A stretch of DNA of 64,000 bases from a virus. Both the position numbers and the translations under genes were made by a program. Below the pieces are notes generated by a model that was given only the letters and a program-made list of their open reading frames with translations, had not been told where the DNA came from and did no database searches. Location: positions 1-64,000 of the IMG/VR virus record IMGVR_UViG_3300031215_000012; one strand, 5' to 3'. This document shows, one piece after another, positions 35,869 through 44,270 of this stretch (the stretch's first letter is position 1; each line of letters starts with the position of its first letter).

Positions 35869-37557
35869 ATGATAACAAATGAAGATATTGCTGGTTATAT
35901 TCTTAAATATTCTATAACCGAACCCACATGTGTTAATTGTGGTTGCTCAACTATTAAAAGAAACAAAACAGGCAAATTACAACCTCCAAGTACATTAAAA
36001 TCTACTTGTTCTAGACTATGTGCAAAAGAATATTCTATTACCAATAGAATTAAAGAAGATACTAAGTCCGCTATTGAATATTTAGAAAGTAACAAATTAG
36101 AATATATAAATGATGCTATTTCTATTTATATACACAAATCTAATATGTTATCATATCCAAAATGTACATCTTGTGGTTCAGACAATATGTATATATATAA
36201 AGAATTGACAAATGGTGATAGAGTAGTCACTAGCATTAAAAAATATTGCTCTAATAGTTGTAGTTCTAAAAATACATCAGTCGACAGATTACAAAAAGCA
36301 AAAGTAACTAATTTATTAAAATATGGTGTTGATAACCCCATGAAATCTGAATTGATTAAAGAAAAGGTAAAACAATCTAATATTGAGAAATACGGGGTTG
36401 ATAATCCTATGAAGAATCCAAACATCTCCAATAAAAGTTCTACTAGAAAAAGGGAATTGTTTAATGTAGAAGAACATCGAGAAAAAATAAAAAATAGACT
36501 AGAACACCAAAGACTAGAACAAATAACAAATTGGGACAATATTTTAAAAGATAAAAACATATCAGTTTCTTCATATACAAACGCCAGTCACTCTATACAA
36601 TTGCAATGCAACTCCTGTTCTACAGTGTCCGATTGGTCAGTTTCACATTTACACAAATTGAAACATTTGGATTTTGCTCCTTGTAAAAAATGCAATTCTA
36701 ATAAATTAGGTGGCGGTAAATATTCAAAAATACACTTGAAAGTAGTTGATTTTTTAAAAGAACACAATATAGATTTCGTTGAAAATACTTTTATACTAGG
36801 CAATAGAGAAATTGACATTTATATACCAAATATGAATATTGGGTTTGAAATTAATGGGTTATATTGGCACTCATCAGAAAGATTAGGTAAAGAGTATCAC
36901 AAAATGAAAACTTTACTAGCAAAAGATATAGGTATAAAATTGATTCATTTATGGGAGGATGATATAAACTATAAATTCGAGATAGTTAAATCTATGATAC
37001 TAAATACTATTGGTAAATCTAAAAGGATATTTGCTAGAAATACTACAGTAGTAGAATTATCCAATAACATTACTACTAGTTTTCTAAAAGAAAATCATAT
37101 ACAAGGTACTTGTAATAGTAAGACTAGATTAGGTCTTATATATGATAAGAAAATAGTTGCTATTATGACTTTTGGTAAAAATAGATTTGAAAATGGTAGT
37201 ACAGAACTTATCCGATTTTGTAATATTCTAAACACTACTGTAGTAGGTGGAGCTAGCAAGTTACTTAAATATTATACCAGAAACTTTAAATACGAAAGAA
37301 TAATAAGTTTTTCTAATTCTGACTTCTCTGATGGTAATCTTTATAATAAACTTGGATTCGATTTCATCAAAGATACTCCACCAACTTTGTATTGGACGAA
37401 ACACGGAATACGAGAAAATAGAATGAAATACCAAAAGCACAAGTTAGATATACAACCACATGAAGAAAATTTAACAGCATCTGAAATAATGAAAAGTAGA
37501 GGATTTTTTACTATACATGGAGTAGGTAATAAAAAATATGAATATAATGAGAAATAA
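35869..37557 (+). CDS. Vsr-like (EDxHD) homing endonuclease in the terL split-intein gap
   Basis: 562 aa. The N-terminus has zinc-ribbon-like CxxC pairs (21-51, 99-131), then two YGVDNPMK repeats (152-182) resembling nuclease-associated modules, another CxxC pair (247-276), and the catalytic region REIDIYIP (313-320), GFEINGLYWHSS (326-336), EYHK and IHLWEDD (360-365). That order fits the EDxHD family of free-standing homing endonucleases found in fractured genes and relatives such as I-Bth0305I. The C-terminal 190 residues likely bind target DNA. It starts behind its own TTAAATA and overlaps the terL C-half start by 20 bases. Confidence 0.85.
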   Translation: MITNEDIAGYILKYSITEPTCVNCGCSTIKRNKTGKLQPPSTLKSTCSRLCAKEYSITNRIKEDTKSAIEYLESNKLEYINDAISIYIHKSNMLSYPKCTSCGSDNMYIYKELTNGDRVVTSIKKYCSNSCSSKNTSVDRLQKAKVTNLLKYGVDNPMKSELIKEKVKQSNIEKYGVDNPMKNPNISNKSSTRKRELFNVEEHREKIKNRLEHQRLEQITNWDNILKDKNISVSSYTNASHSIQLQCNSCSTVSDWSVSHLHKLKHLDFAPCKKCNSNKLGGGKYSKIHLKVVDFLKEHNIDFVENTFILGNREIDIYIPNMNIGFEINGLYWHSSERLGKEYHKMKTLLAKDIGIKLIHLWEDDINYKFEIVKSMILNTIGKSKRIFARNTTVVELSNNITTSFLKENHIQGTCNSKTRLGLIYDKKIVAIMTFGKNRFENGSTELIRFCNILNTTVVGGASKLLKYYTRNFKYERIISFSNSDFSDGNLYNKLGFDFIKDTPPTLYWTKHGIRENRMKYQKHKLDIQPHEENLTASEIMKSRGFFTIHGVGNKKYEYNEK

Positions 37558-39484
37558 ATTACAATTACTGGTTATATTTTTAATCTCCAAAATAGAGAAG
37601 TACCAATATAGAAATTTGGAATTGGACGAAAACCATATAAACAAGAAAATAATAGATTCATTTGAATTAGATGATATTCAAGTAGAATCTGATGCTGGTT
37701 GGGTTCCCGCATCTCACTTACATTGTACACAACCATATAAGGTTTACAAAGTAGAATTAGAAAACGGGTTATTCTTAGAATGTGCTGATAATCACATTGT
37801 ATTTACAAGTACGTTAGAAGAAAAATTTGTAAAGGATTTAACAACTAAAGATATTCTTTTTACTAAAGATGGTCCCGCTAAAGTTAAATCAATATCAAGT
37901 TTACCTATTAGTGTTGGTATGTTTGATTTAACTATTGATACTCCAGAACACCGATACTATACGAATGGTATATTAAGTCACAATACCGTTGTTGCTGGTA
38001 TTTTCTTAACTTGGTTCTTAATTTTTCACAAGGATAAAAATATAATGTTAGCAGCAAATAAAGGTGATACAGCAAAAGAAATATTAGACAAAGTAAAGAG
38101 TATTATTGCATACCTACCATTCTGGTTAAAACCTGGACTATTCACATGGAACATGTTCAGTATTATGACTGATGCAGGGTCAAGAATACTAGCAACAACG
38201 ACAACTGCTAAGGCAGCGATTGGTTATTCTATTCACTTATTATTTTTAGATGAGTTTGCCCACGTTAACGAGAACATTCAAAGAAGTTTCTGGGATAACA
38301 TTTATCCGGTAATGGCGGCTGATCCAAACGCAAAACTTATAATAACAAGTACCCCAAATGGTTACGAATTATTCCAAGAATTGTATCAATTTGCTGTTGA
38401 TGGTAGAAATGGATTTAATCACATGTTAATTCCTTGGACTGATGTTCCGGGAAGAGATGAAAGTTGGGCAGATCAACAAATTGCGGTTATGGGTGAAGAT
38501 GCCTTTAATGAACAATTTGCTTGTGCATTCCAAAGAAGTGATTTATTGTTACTTTCTGCAAATGAATTAAAAGCATTAAGAGGTAACAGAAAAGAATTTA
38601 TATCTCACGAATTTGAAATATTTGAAAAATACAATATATCTTACGATAATTTATTATTTCGTGAAGATTACAACATAGAAAATTTAAAACGAGATAAAAT
38701 AATAGTAAGTGTTGATTTAGCTGAGGGTCTTGGTAAAGATTATATTGTAATGCAAATATTCAAATTAACACCAAAGAGAGAACTTGATATTTTTATTCAT
38801 GATAGTGAAATATTTCAATTAGACAAACACTTTGTACTTGACCAAATTGGTTTATATCGAGATAATCTAACAAGTATTGAAGATTTTGCTAAACTTTTCT
38901 ATAATATGTTTTTCACAGGAAAAATTATAAACATTGATAATGTTAAAGCGGTTGTCGAATGGAATACTTATGGTAGTTATTTTGACCAATTACTTAAAAC
39001 AATGTACGGAGGTGATTTATATGAAGATGCTGTATATCTTAAAACCTTTCATAGAAAAGGTGCCAAGTCAAAAAGAAATGGTATTAGACAAGGTTTAGAC
39101 AAAGGTAAAAACTGTGCGGAGGTTAAGAACCTGATTAAACAAGGTATAATTCAAATCTATGATAAATGGTCAAGTGATGAATTTAGTCACTTTACAAGAA
39201 ACAAAAGAGGGTCTTATGAAGCTAGTACAGGACATGATGATATGGTTATGGCTTGTGTTAACGTTGTTGAGATGTATAGAGATACATATTACCTTGATAT
39301 GGTTGCGGAAGCATACGAACTCCTTGAAGAGGTTGTAAAAAATGAGATTATGAGTTTAATTAATAATGGAAGTGCTCCAGATGATTCAACAGACTTTTTA
39401 GCAGAAGGTATGGGTGAAAATGAATTTGGTCAAGGTAGTGGCTTATTTGATGCTATGAATGACAAAATGGACGGATGGTTATAA
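37538..39484 (+). CDS. terL: split-intein C-part fused to C-terminal part of large terminase
   Basis: 648 aa (second Met at residue 4 also possible). Residues 1-149 are the intein C-part: block B-like GLFLECADNHIVFT, block F MFDLTIDTPEHRYYTNG and block G ending SHN149. The extein begins at Thr150, the P-loop Thr that completes GK/T. Then follow Walker B LLFLDEF (Asp238-Glu239), ITSTPNG, and the nuclease acids in VSVDLAEG, VVEWNTYG and GHDDMVMA. The reconstituted terminase would be 638 aa (T4 gp17: 610 aa). It cuts and packages DNA at the portal. Confidence 0.92.
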   Translation: MNIMRNKLQLLVIFLISKIEKYQYRNLELDENHINKKIIDSFELDDIQVESDAGWVPASHLHCTQPYKVYKVELENGLFLECADNHIVFTSTLEEKFVKDLTTKDILFTKDGPAKVKSISSLPISVGMFDLTIDTPEHRYYTNGILSHNTVVAGIFLTWFLIFHKDKNIMLAANKGDTAKEILDKVKSIIAYLPFWLKPGLFTWNMFSIMTDAGSRILATTTTAKAAIGYSIHLLFLDEFAHVNENIQRSFWDNIYPVMAADPNAKLIITSTPNGYELFQELYQFAVDGRNGFNHMLIPWTDVPGRDESWADQQIAVMGEDAFNEQFACAFQRSDLLLLSANELKALRGNRKEFISHEFEIFEKYNISYDNLLFREDYNIENLKRDKIIVSVDLAEGLGKDYIVMQIFKLTPKRELDIFIHDSEIFQLDKHFVLDQIGLYRDNLTSIEDFAKLFYNMFFTGKIINIDNVKAVVEWNTYGSYFDQLLKTMYGGDLYEDAVYLKTFHRKGAKSKRNGIRQGLDKGKNCAEVKNLIKQGIIQIYDKWSSDEFSHFTRNKRGSYEASTGHDDMVMACVNVVEMYRDTYYLDMVAEAYELLEEVVKNEIMSLINNGSAPDDSTDFLAEGMGENEFGQGSGLFDAMNDKMDGWL

Positions 39485-39486
39485 AA

Positions 39487-39518
39487 CAAAAAAGGGGAAA
39501 ATTAATTCCCCTTTTTTT
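39487..39518. terminator. bidirectional terminator between convergent genes
   Basis: AAAAAGGGGAA and TTCCCCTTTTT form a near-perfect stem with A and T runs on both sides, between the end of terL (plus) and the 462-aa capsid-targeted gene (minus). Confidence 0.85.
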
Positions 39519-40905
39519 ATTTCTTGAATAAATTCTTAAAATTAGGTGTTGCCACTGCTTGAAATTGTGGATTTGCTGTATAACTTCCTTTATATCGAAT
39601 TTCAATATTAATAATTGGTTTGTTATCTGAGGTTATTGTAAAGAATACTTTTGCTGCATTAGTTCCATCTTCCCATGCATTCTTTTTACCTTTAGTTTTG
39701 ACCATTTTTAAATCAGAATTGAATAATGTTGTCAATACTTCAATGATTGAATTCAAATCTTTAGTTTCAGACTTTTCAACTTGAATAGTTTTACCATTAA
39801 ATCTTCCAATACCTGTTGATAGATAAAATACAAATTCATCGGCATTTACCATATCACTTAGATCTGTTCGAAATAACAATTCTAAAAATTGTTTTGTGAA
39901 TTTATCTGTATAATTTGGTAAATTTTCACCAATAAACTTAAAGAAATTATTATCTGTTGATTTAAGATACATTCCCATTTGTTTTTGAGAAATATCAGAA
40001 ATTAATTTTTTCTTTTCAGATTCAGATTTTTTATTTATTTCTAAATCTTTTAGTTTATAGTGTTTTTTTAATGTGTTATCAAAAAATATTTCCTTTTGAT
40101 TTTCTACATTTTCTATAAAAGAGTCCTCTAATACATTTTTAAGTACAGACTTACTACCAGTAATAGGTTTATTAATCAATGTTGGATCAACATCTTTACT
40201 TTTTGCTTTCTTTTTTAATGATATACCTAAAAATTTACCATCTGAACCTTCAACAACAATATCAGAAGAATTATAATCTCTAATATTAGAAACAGGAGGA
40301 TTAAACTTTTCTATTCGTTTATCCCATTTTTGACCAGTCCAAAACACATTCTTAGGAGTTGTAAGGTCTAAAATACTATTTGATGAGCTTATTGCTGTTG
40401 CAAGGTCATTATAGTTTTTATCATATTGTTCTAATAGTTTACCTTGTCCTGAAACTCCTATAATAGAACCAAAACTTTCTTTTGCTTGTTTAATAATTTC
40501 ATTTGCTTCTTCAATTGTCAATTCACTTTTATACTGTTTACCAATAAGTACTAAAGACGCAACCATTAATTCTTGGGTAGATGTACTTATTTTATCTCCT
40601 TGACTACCAATAGAACCCATACCAAATGTGATATTAGTTTTACTATATTCATTATCAGCAAACCATTTAGATATTTCTTCTTCTAAATCTTTTGCTCTTA
40701 TTTTCAATTGTCCTGATGCATTTGAAACTAATGGAATATCCTTAAACCCATATCCTTTTATCAATGCAAGTAATCCTCTAATTATTTCAACATCTGGTTT
40801 TAATTTAACCTTATTGAGATCAGATTCATCATTAATTGCAATATTATAAGCATTTGATTCATTGAGAGTTAAATTCTCATTTAAAAAATGTCTAAAGTCT
40901 TTCAT
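39517..40905 (-). CDS. large capsid-targeted protein, possible packaged nuclease
   Basis: 462 aa. The leader MKDFRHFLNENLTLNES contains two predicted prohead-protease sites (FLNE before N; TLNE before S). The mature part of ~440 residues includes a segment at about 215-240, SSDIVVEGSDGKFLGISLKKK in outline, with Asp, a strand and S-x-K, which resembles the D...(D/E/S)xK core of restriction-type nucleases; this is weak. It is the largest of the leader-bearing proteins and the last gene of its cluster. Delivery with DNA and an early role in the cell are inferred from the leader only. Confidence 0.6.
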   Translation of the reverse strand: MKDFRHFLNENLTLNESNAYNIAINDESDLNKVKLKPDVEIIRGLLALIKGYGFKDIPLVSNASGQLKIRAKDLEEEISKWFADNEYSKTNITFGMGSIGSQGDKISTSTQELMVASLVLIGKQYKSELTIEEANEIIKQAKESFGSIIGVSGQGKLLEQYDKNYNDLATAISSSNSILDLTTPKNVFWTGQKWDKRIEKFNPPVSNIRDYNSSDIVVEGSDGKFLGISLKKKAKSKDVDPTLINKPITGSKSVLKNVLEDSFIENVENQKEIFFDNTLKKHYKLKDLEINKKSESEKKKLISDISQKQMGMYLKSTDNNFFKFIGENLPNYTDKFTKQFLELLFRTDLSDMVNADEFVFYLSTGIGRFNGKTIQVEKSETKDLNSIIEVLTTLFNSDLKMVKTKGKKNAWEDGTNAAKVFFTITSDNKPIINIEIRYKGSYTANPQFQAVATPNFKNLFKK

Positions 40906-40913
40906 TTATCTTG

Positions 40914-41411
40914 TTATTTTTTAATTTCATTTAGTGCTTCCATTGTGAATAAAGAAACCATTTCTGTTGCACTTTTATCTTCTAATAATACTAAATTATC
41001 CATTGTAGGTGTTTTATACTTAAAAGTATCAACATCTGTTAAATTCTTTTCAATGATTTTATCATTTTCATCAACGTTTATAGTAACAGCAGTTTCAAAT
41101 TCAACACTAAATCCATAAGATTCATCTTTATATTCAACTTCAAAGAATGGTAATACTGTAAATGAATTATATTCATCATATAATAAATTTTCAGAAACAT
41201 ATTGTTTTAAAGTTGTTTTATAACTTGTAACAAAATCAACATCATCAAGCATCTTAGTAAATTGCTCTTCGTTATTAGTTTCATCATCCTCTGGTGTGGT
41301 AGGTTTATCGTCTGCGGTTGCACCAGTTTCTTCAGTAGGACTATCTGATGCAAATGTATCATCTTCCTTTTCTGCTTCTAATATGCGTTTAAAATATTTT
41401 AGTTCTTTCAT
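40914..41411 (-). CDS. acidic protein, possible capsid core component
   Basis: 165 aa. The N-terminus MKELKYFKRILEAEKED is a looser version of the leader with ILE before A. Residues 20-55 are strongly acidic and Pro/Thr-rich, like scaffolding or core proteins. The second half is a beta-rich domain (FEVEYKDESYGFSVEFETAVT). It lies 8 bases upstream of the 462-aa gene in transcription order. Confidence 0.5.
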   Translation of the reverse strand: MKELKYFKRILEAEKEDDTFASDSPTEETGATADDKPTTPEDDETNNEEQFTKMLDDVDFVTSYKTTLKQYVSENLLYDEYNSFTVLPFFEVEYKDESYGFSVEFETAVTINVDENDKIIEKNLTDVDTFKYKTPTMDNLVLLEDKSATEMVSLFTMEALNEIKK

Positions 41412-41434
41412 GTTTAATCTATATTAATTTTTAA

Positions 41435-41701
41435 TTACATTTTTGCATTTCTATCATTTTGTGCTTTAATTTCATCAGGGTCTTCGTTTTCTGCCCACAC
41501 ATAACTTCTTGCGGTAGATTGTTCTTCAAACGAACAATTTAAAAACCTATTACTGAATTGTGCCATACAATAATCATCAAGTGCTTTTCTATCTGCTGGT
41601 TTCATATCATTATAAACAGCTCTTTTGTCAGCATCTTGTGTATAAGATTTTCCAACCATCATAGTTGAACCTTCGGTCATAAATGATTTATACTTTTTCA
41701 T
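41435..41701 (-). CDS. capsid-targeted small protein, MKKYKSFMTEG leader
   Basis: 88 aa. MKKYKSFMTEG closely parallels the T4 leader MKTYQEFIAEA, with a predicted cut after FMTE before G. The mature part is helical and polar (DMKPADRKALDDYCMAQF). Function unknown. Its start overlaps the end of the membrane-protein gene upstream. Confidence 0.65.
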   Translation of the reverse strand: MKKYKSFMTEGSTMMVGKSYTQDADKRAVYNDMKPADRKALDDYCMAQFSNRFLNCSFEEQSTARSYVWAENEDPDEIKAQNDRNAKM

Positions 41702-41993
41702 TTGTAATTTCTTTATTTTCTATAATCTTATTAACTTTAGATTCGTTTGCTTTATAAATACCTAATAATGTAAGTTGATGTGCTAACCACATTCCTAATA
41801 TTGTAATGTGTTCCCAAGGTATAATATGAACATTTCCTTGATTCCATTGAACAATGGAATTAACAACTTCAATTAATATTGCAATTACACCAAAAAGGAA
41901 AATAATCATTTGCATATTCAAGGCAAGGATTCTTGATGAAGATGGTTTACCTTCTTTGTAAATTGATTCCTTTATTAATTCTTTGATGTTCAT
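41688..41993 (-). CDS. two-helix membrane protein, holin-like topology
   Basis: 101 aa. Two hydrophobic segments (about 26-46 MIIFLFGVIAILIEVV and 60-85 HITILGMWLAHQLTLLG) are flanked by charged ends. The N-terminus MNIKELIKESIYKEGKPSS includes YKE before G, faintly like the leader. Size and topology fit a holin or small membrane effector. The M15-type peptidase lies 3.5 kb away. Function uncertain. Confidence 0.5.
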   Translation of the reverse strand: MNIKELIKESIYKEGKPSSSRILALNMQMIIFLFGVIAILIEVVNSIVQWNQGNVHIIPWEHITILGMWLAHQLTLLGIYKANESKVNKIIENKEITNEKV

Positions 41994-42004
41994 TACATAA
42001 TCTA

Positions 42005-42232
42005 TTATTTTTTAGGTTCTATCCAGTCTAACTTTACAACTTCAACTGGAGATATGCTCAATTTAGAATCAATTGCTCTAATTTTAACTCTACCACCATC
42101 TGGATTTTCAATTAGTTCATAAGTGAAATCGTTTTTTGGGTCATCAGAAAATTCTACTTTGATAGTAACCTTGTCACCTTTTTTAAAGTTAGGTGTCTTT
42201 GCTTCGTTTAATATGTCGTTTAGTGATTTCAT
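42005..42232 (-). CDS. capsid-targeted small protein, MKSLNDILNEA leader
   Basis: 75 aa. MKSLNDILNEA gives a predicted cut after ILNE before A. The mature 65 residues start KTPNFKKGDKVTIKVEF, a basic SH3/KOW-like beta domain, as in two other leader-bearing proteins of this window. It may bind nucleic acid; that is inference. Confidence 0.65.
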   Translation of the reverse strand: MKSLNDILNEAKTPNFKKGDKVTIKVEFSDDPKNDFTYELIENPDGGRVKIRAIDSKLSISPVEVVKLDWIEPKK

Positions 42233-42237
42233 AATAT

Positions 42238-42840
42238 TTATTTTTTTTTCCCTGCTATTGTTGTTCCTTCCCGAGGACTATCATAATCTCTTAGAGTAAT
42301 CTTCCATTGTCTTACTTGACCTAAATTTACTCCTAAATCTTTAGATTTAATTCTCAATTCTCTTTTAAAAATCTTAAAAATTTTGTCAGCAAGAGGTCTT
42401 GATGACCCTTCTTTTCCAAATAGTGATTCAGTTGTTTCTCTAACAACCTTTGCACTATTTTTCATTTTCTTAGTTTGTCTAATTTTTCTTTCGTTTAATT
42501 GAGATTCATCTAAATCATCGTCTTCAATATCTTCTTCGTCAGGAATATCAAGGACAACTTCAATTTCAATGTTGTTTTCATCATCTTCTGCATCCTTTTC
42601 CATATCTATCAATCTTGTATAATAATCTGGAATTTCTGCAAGATGGTCTTTTGTAATTTCTTCTGCTTTGTTTTCATCATCAGTGTGTTCCATTTCAACT
42701 TCAATACCCATATTAAATTCTTTTTGTAAGTCTTTAATATCGACATTATGTTTCTTAGCAATATCTGATAATGACATATCATCTGATTCTCCACCTTTTA
42801 ATTGGTCTTTTTCATTTAAGAAATGTTTAACACTTTTCAT
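42238..42840 (-). CDS. capsid-targeted protein, MKSVKHFLNEK leader
   Basis: 200 aa. MKSVKHFLNEK leader with predicted cut after FLNE. The mature part has a very acidic stretch (about 85-115, DDENNIEIEVVLDIPDEED) followed by ESQLNERK, another possible protease site, and a basic C-terminal half with RELRIKSKDLGVN. The acidic-basic layout is like T4 core or internal proteins. Function unknown. Confidence 0.6.
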   Translation of the reverse strand: MKSVKHFLNEKDQLKGGESDDMSLSDIAKKHNVDIKDLQKEFNMGIEVEMEHTDDENKAEEITKDHLAEIPDYYTRLIDMEKDAEDDENNIEIEVVLDIPDEEDIEDDDLDESQLNERKIRQTKKMKNSAKVVRETTESLFGKEGSSRPLADKIFKIFKRELRIKSKDLGVNLGQVRQWKITLRDYDSPREGTTIAGKKK

Positions 42841-42865
42841 TTAACCTTTTTATTTTGTATTATAT

Positions 42866-43453
42866 TTACTCGCCTTCTTTCTCCTCTTCAATATCCTCAC
42901 AATGTTCTTCAGCGTCTAAATCATTCAATAAAGATTTTGCGTTTGTGTAAACTTTATTTTCACCTGCTTTAACTTCAATTGTCCTATCAACAACCATTGC
43001 TGCTGGTAATTCACCTTGCATTCTTCTAAATTCTTCTTGCATTGATATAACATGTAGTTGAACATTCTTTAACATGTCAATGATGTTACTTTGTAATTGT
43101 CCAGCAACTTCAAATAAACGTGGATTCATATCCCCACCATCAATACCATTTACAATGACATCAATCATGTGTTCTGCAATTCTAATCTGTCTAAACAAAG
43201 ATTTGATGTTACCTGTTGTAACTGCTGCCTTTGCTGCCATAAACTCATTCTTGGAAAGTATCTTGGCATCAAAATATAATTTCATACAAGATAATACGAT
43301 TTTTTGTGCTTTTGTTTTTGTTTGCTCATTGACTTGATGCATATCAATAGGGTCAATCCTATCAATAACTAATTCTGGAAATCCCTCTGTTGGATCAGAA
43401 TCATTGATTAGTCCATCAATCTCGTTTCTTAAATAGTCTTTATCTGATTTCAT
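42866..43453 (-). CDS. helical protein, possible small terminase
   Basis: 195 aa. The central region (about 60-145) is strongly helical, with a long amphipathic stretch ending MQEEFRRMQGELP, consistent with an oligomerising coiled coil. The tail is acidic (EEHCEDIEEEKEGE). T4 gp16 (164 aa) has a similar layout, and no other small terminase candidate lies next to terL. This is an inference from shape and size; the Cys near the C-terminus and the gene order do not prove it. Confidence 0.35.
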   Translation of the reverse strand: MKSDKDYLRNEIDGLINDSDPTEGFPELVIDRIDPIDMHQVNEQTKTKAQKIVLSCMKLYFDAKILSKNEFMAAKAAVTTGNIKSLFRQIRIAEHMIDVIVNGIDGGDMNPRLFEVAGQLQSNIIDMLKNVQLHVISMQEEFRRMQGELPAAMVVDRTIEVKAGENKVYTNAKSLLNDLDAEEHCEDIEEEKEGE

Positions 43454-43508
43454 ATTATAGTTTTTATTATAAACTATTTAATGTTCTACAAACAACAGTA
43501 TTAGGGTC

Positions 43509-43728
43509 TTAGTAACTTTGGTCACAAGGTCTACTGTCACATGTTTCACATTCACAAGGTGAATAACTACAACAATCAAAGGCATTTCCATTCCGCTGGA
43601 ATTTCTTTGAACATCATATTACCATCATCGTAATAACCTAACAATATGTCAAGAAGTCTTGCTTTCCTTTTTAAGGAATCAATATCTGATAATACTTTGT
43701 CTAAACTCGGTGTTACTTCTAAATCCAT
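43509..43728 (-). pseudogene. small gene with +1 frame break and Cys-rich end
   Basis: An ATG at 43728 (overlapping the previous stop) opens a 50-aa frame (MDLEVTPSLDKVLSDIDSLK) ending at TGA 43576-43578. One frame over, without its own start codon, lies GNAFDCCSYSPCECETCDSR and PCDQSY up to TAA 43509. The Cys pattern looks like a real protein end. Skipping or deleting one base near 43570-43590 joins the two into about 70 aa. It could be a sequencing indel, a decayed gene or a genuine +1 frameshift. Confidence 0.4.
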
Positions 43729-43955
43729 TATGCTTTATATCTTTTATAATAGTTTCCTGTTTGTTTCTTTTCTATTTTATTAACATCTTCATAAGACAGT
43801 AATAATCCAAATACACACATTGAAAACAATACCGTACAAGAAACAAAATTCAATGCTGGAATATCAGCAAAATACAATTCCATTAGTTTGATTGTTGCAA
43901 ACAAAGAAATTAACAATTGTACGATTCTTCTTAATCCTAATTTTAACTTTTCCAT
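43728..43955 (-). CDS. small membrane protein with two helices
   Basis: 75 aa. Two hydrophobic segments (about 11-28 and 36-55: LNFVSCTVLFSMCVFGLLL) and a basic C-terminus. It lies directly behind the promoter at 43999-44030, so it is probably an early membrane protein, perhaps for exclusion or lysis control. No family recognised. Confidence 0.5.
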   Translation of the reverse strand: MEKLKLGLRRIVQLLISLFATIKLMELYFADIPALNFVSCTVLFSMCVFGLLLSYEDVNKIEKKQTGNYYKRYKA

Positions 43956-43998
43956 AGTAGTTGATTTAGTTATATTGATGACTCCTTCACCAACAAAT

Positions 43999-44030
43999 AC
44001 AAGATACGAAATTAATTTGACATAAACTAA
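43999..44030 (-). promoter_or_regulatory. promoter, early class
   Basis: On the minus strand TTAG (44027-44030), 20 bases, TATCTTGT (43999-44006), then ATTTGTTGGTGAAGGAG, the same leader as at 45428 and 58754. Confidence 0.55.
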
Positions 44031-44081
44031 TTTTTGCCAGTATTTATTTTTACTGGCGTTTATTAGATTGTTAAATACTTT

Positions 44082-44270
44082 ATGAAAAACTTACAATATT
44101 TCCTTAATGAAGAACAAGAAGAACAAGAAGAACCAACAACTGCTGAAAAGATAGTTGATGATGGTATCGACAAAGACGAAAAGAAACAAATAGAAGAAGA
44201 TGCTGAAGAAGCAAAAAGAATTGCTGCAGACATTATCAAATCTAAAGAAAAAAACGGTAAAGAAGACTAA
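44082..44270 (+). CDS. acidic capsid-targeted minigene on the plus strand
   Basis: 62 aa starting MKNLQYFLNEE, then almost only E, D, K and A (QEEQEEPTTAEKIVDDG). Predicted cut after FLNE. TTAAATA lies 5 bases before the ATG. It is one of two near-twin plus-strand genes (other at 54353-54565) facing against the main direction. Its last 3 bases overlap the end of the minus-strand nucleotidyltransferase gene. Likely a prohead core or internal peptide. Confidence 0.65.
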   Translation: MKNLQYFLNEEQEEQEEPTTAEKIVDDGIDKDEKKQIEEDAEEAKRIAADIIKSKEKNGKED

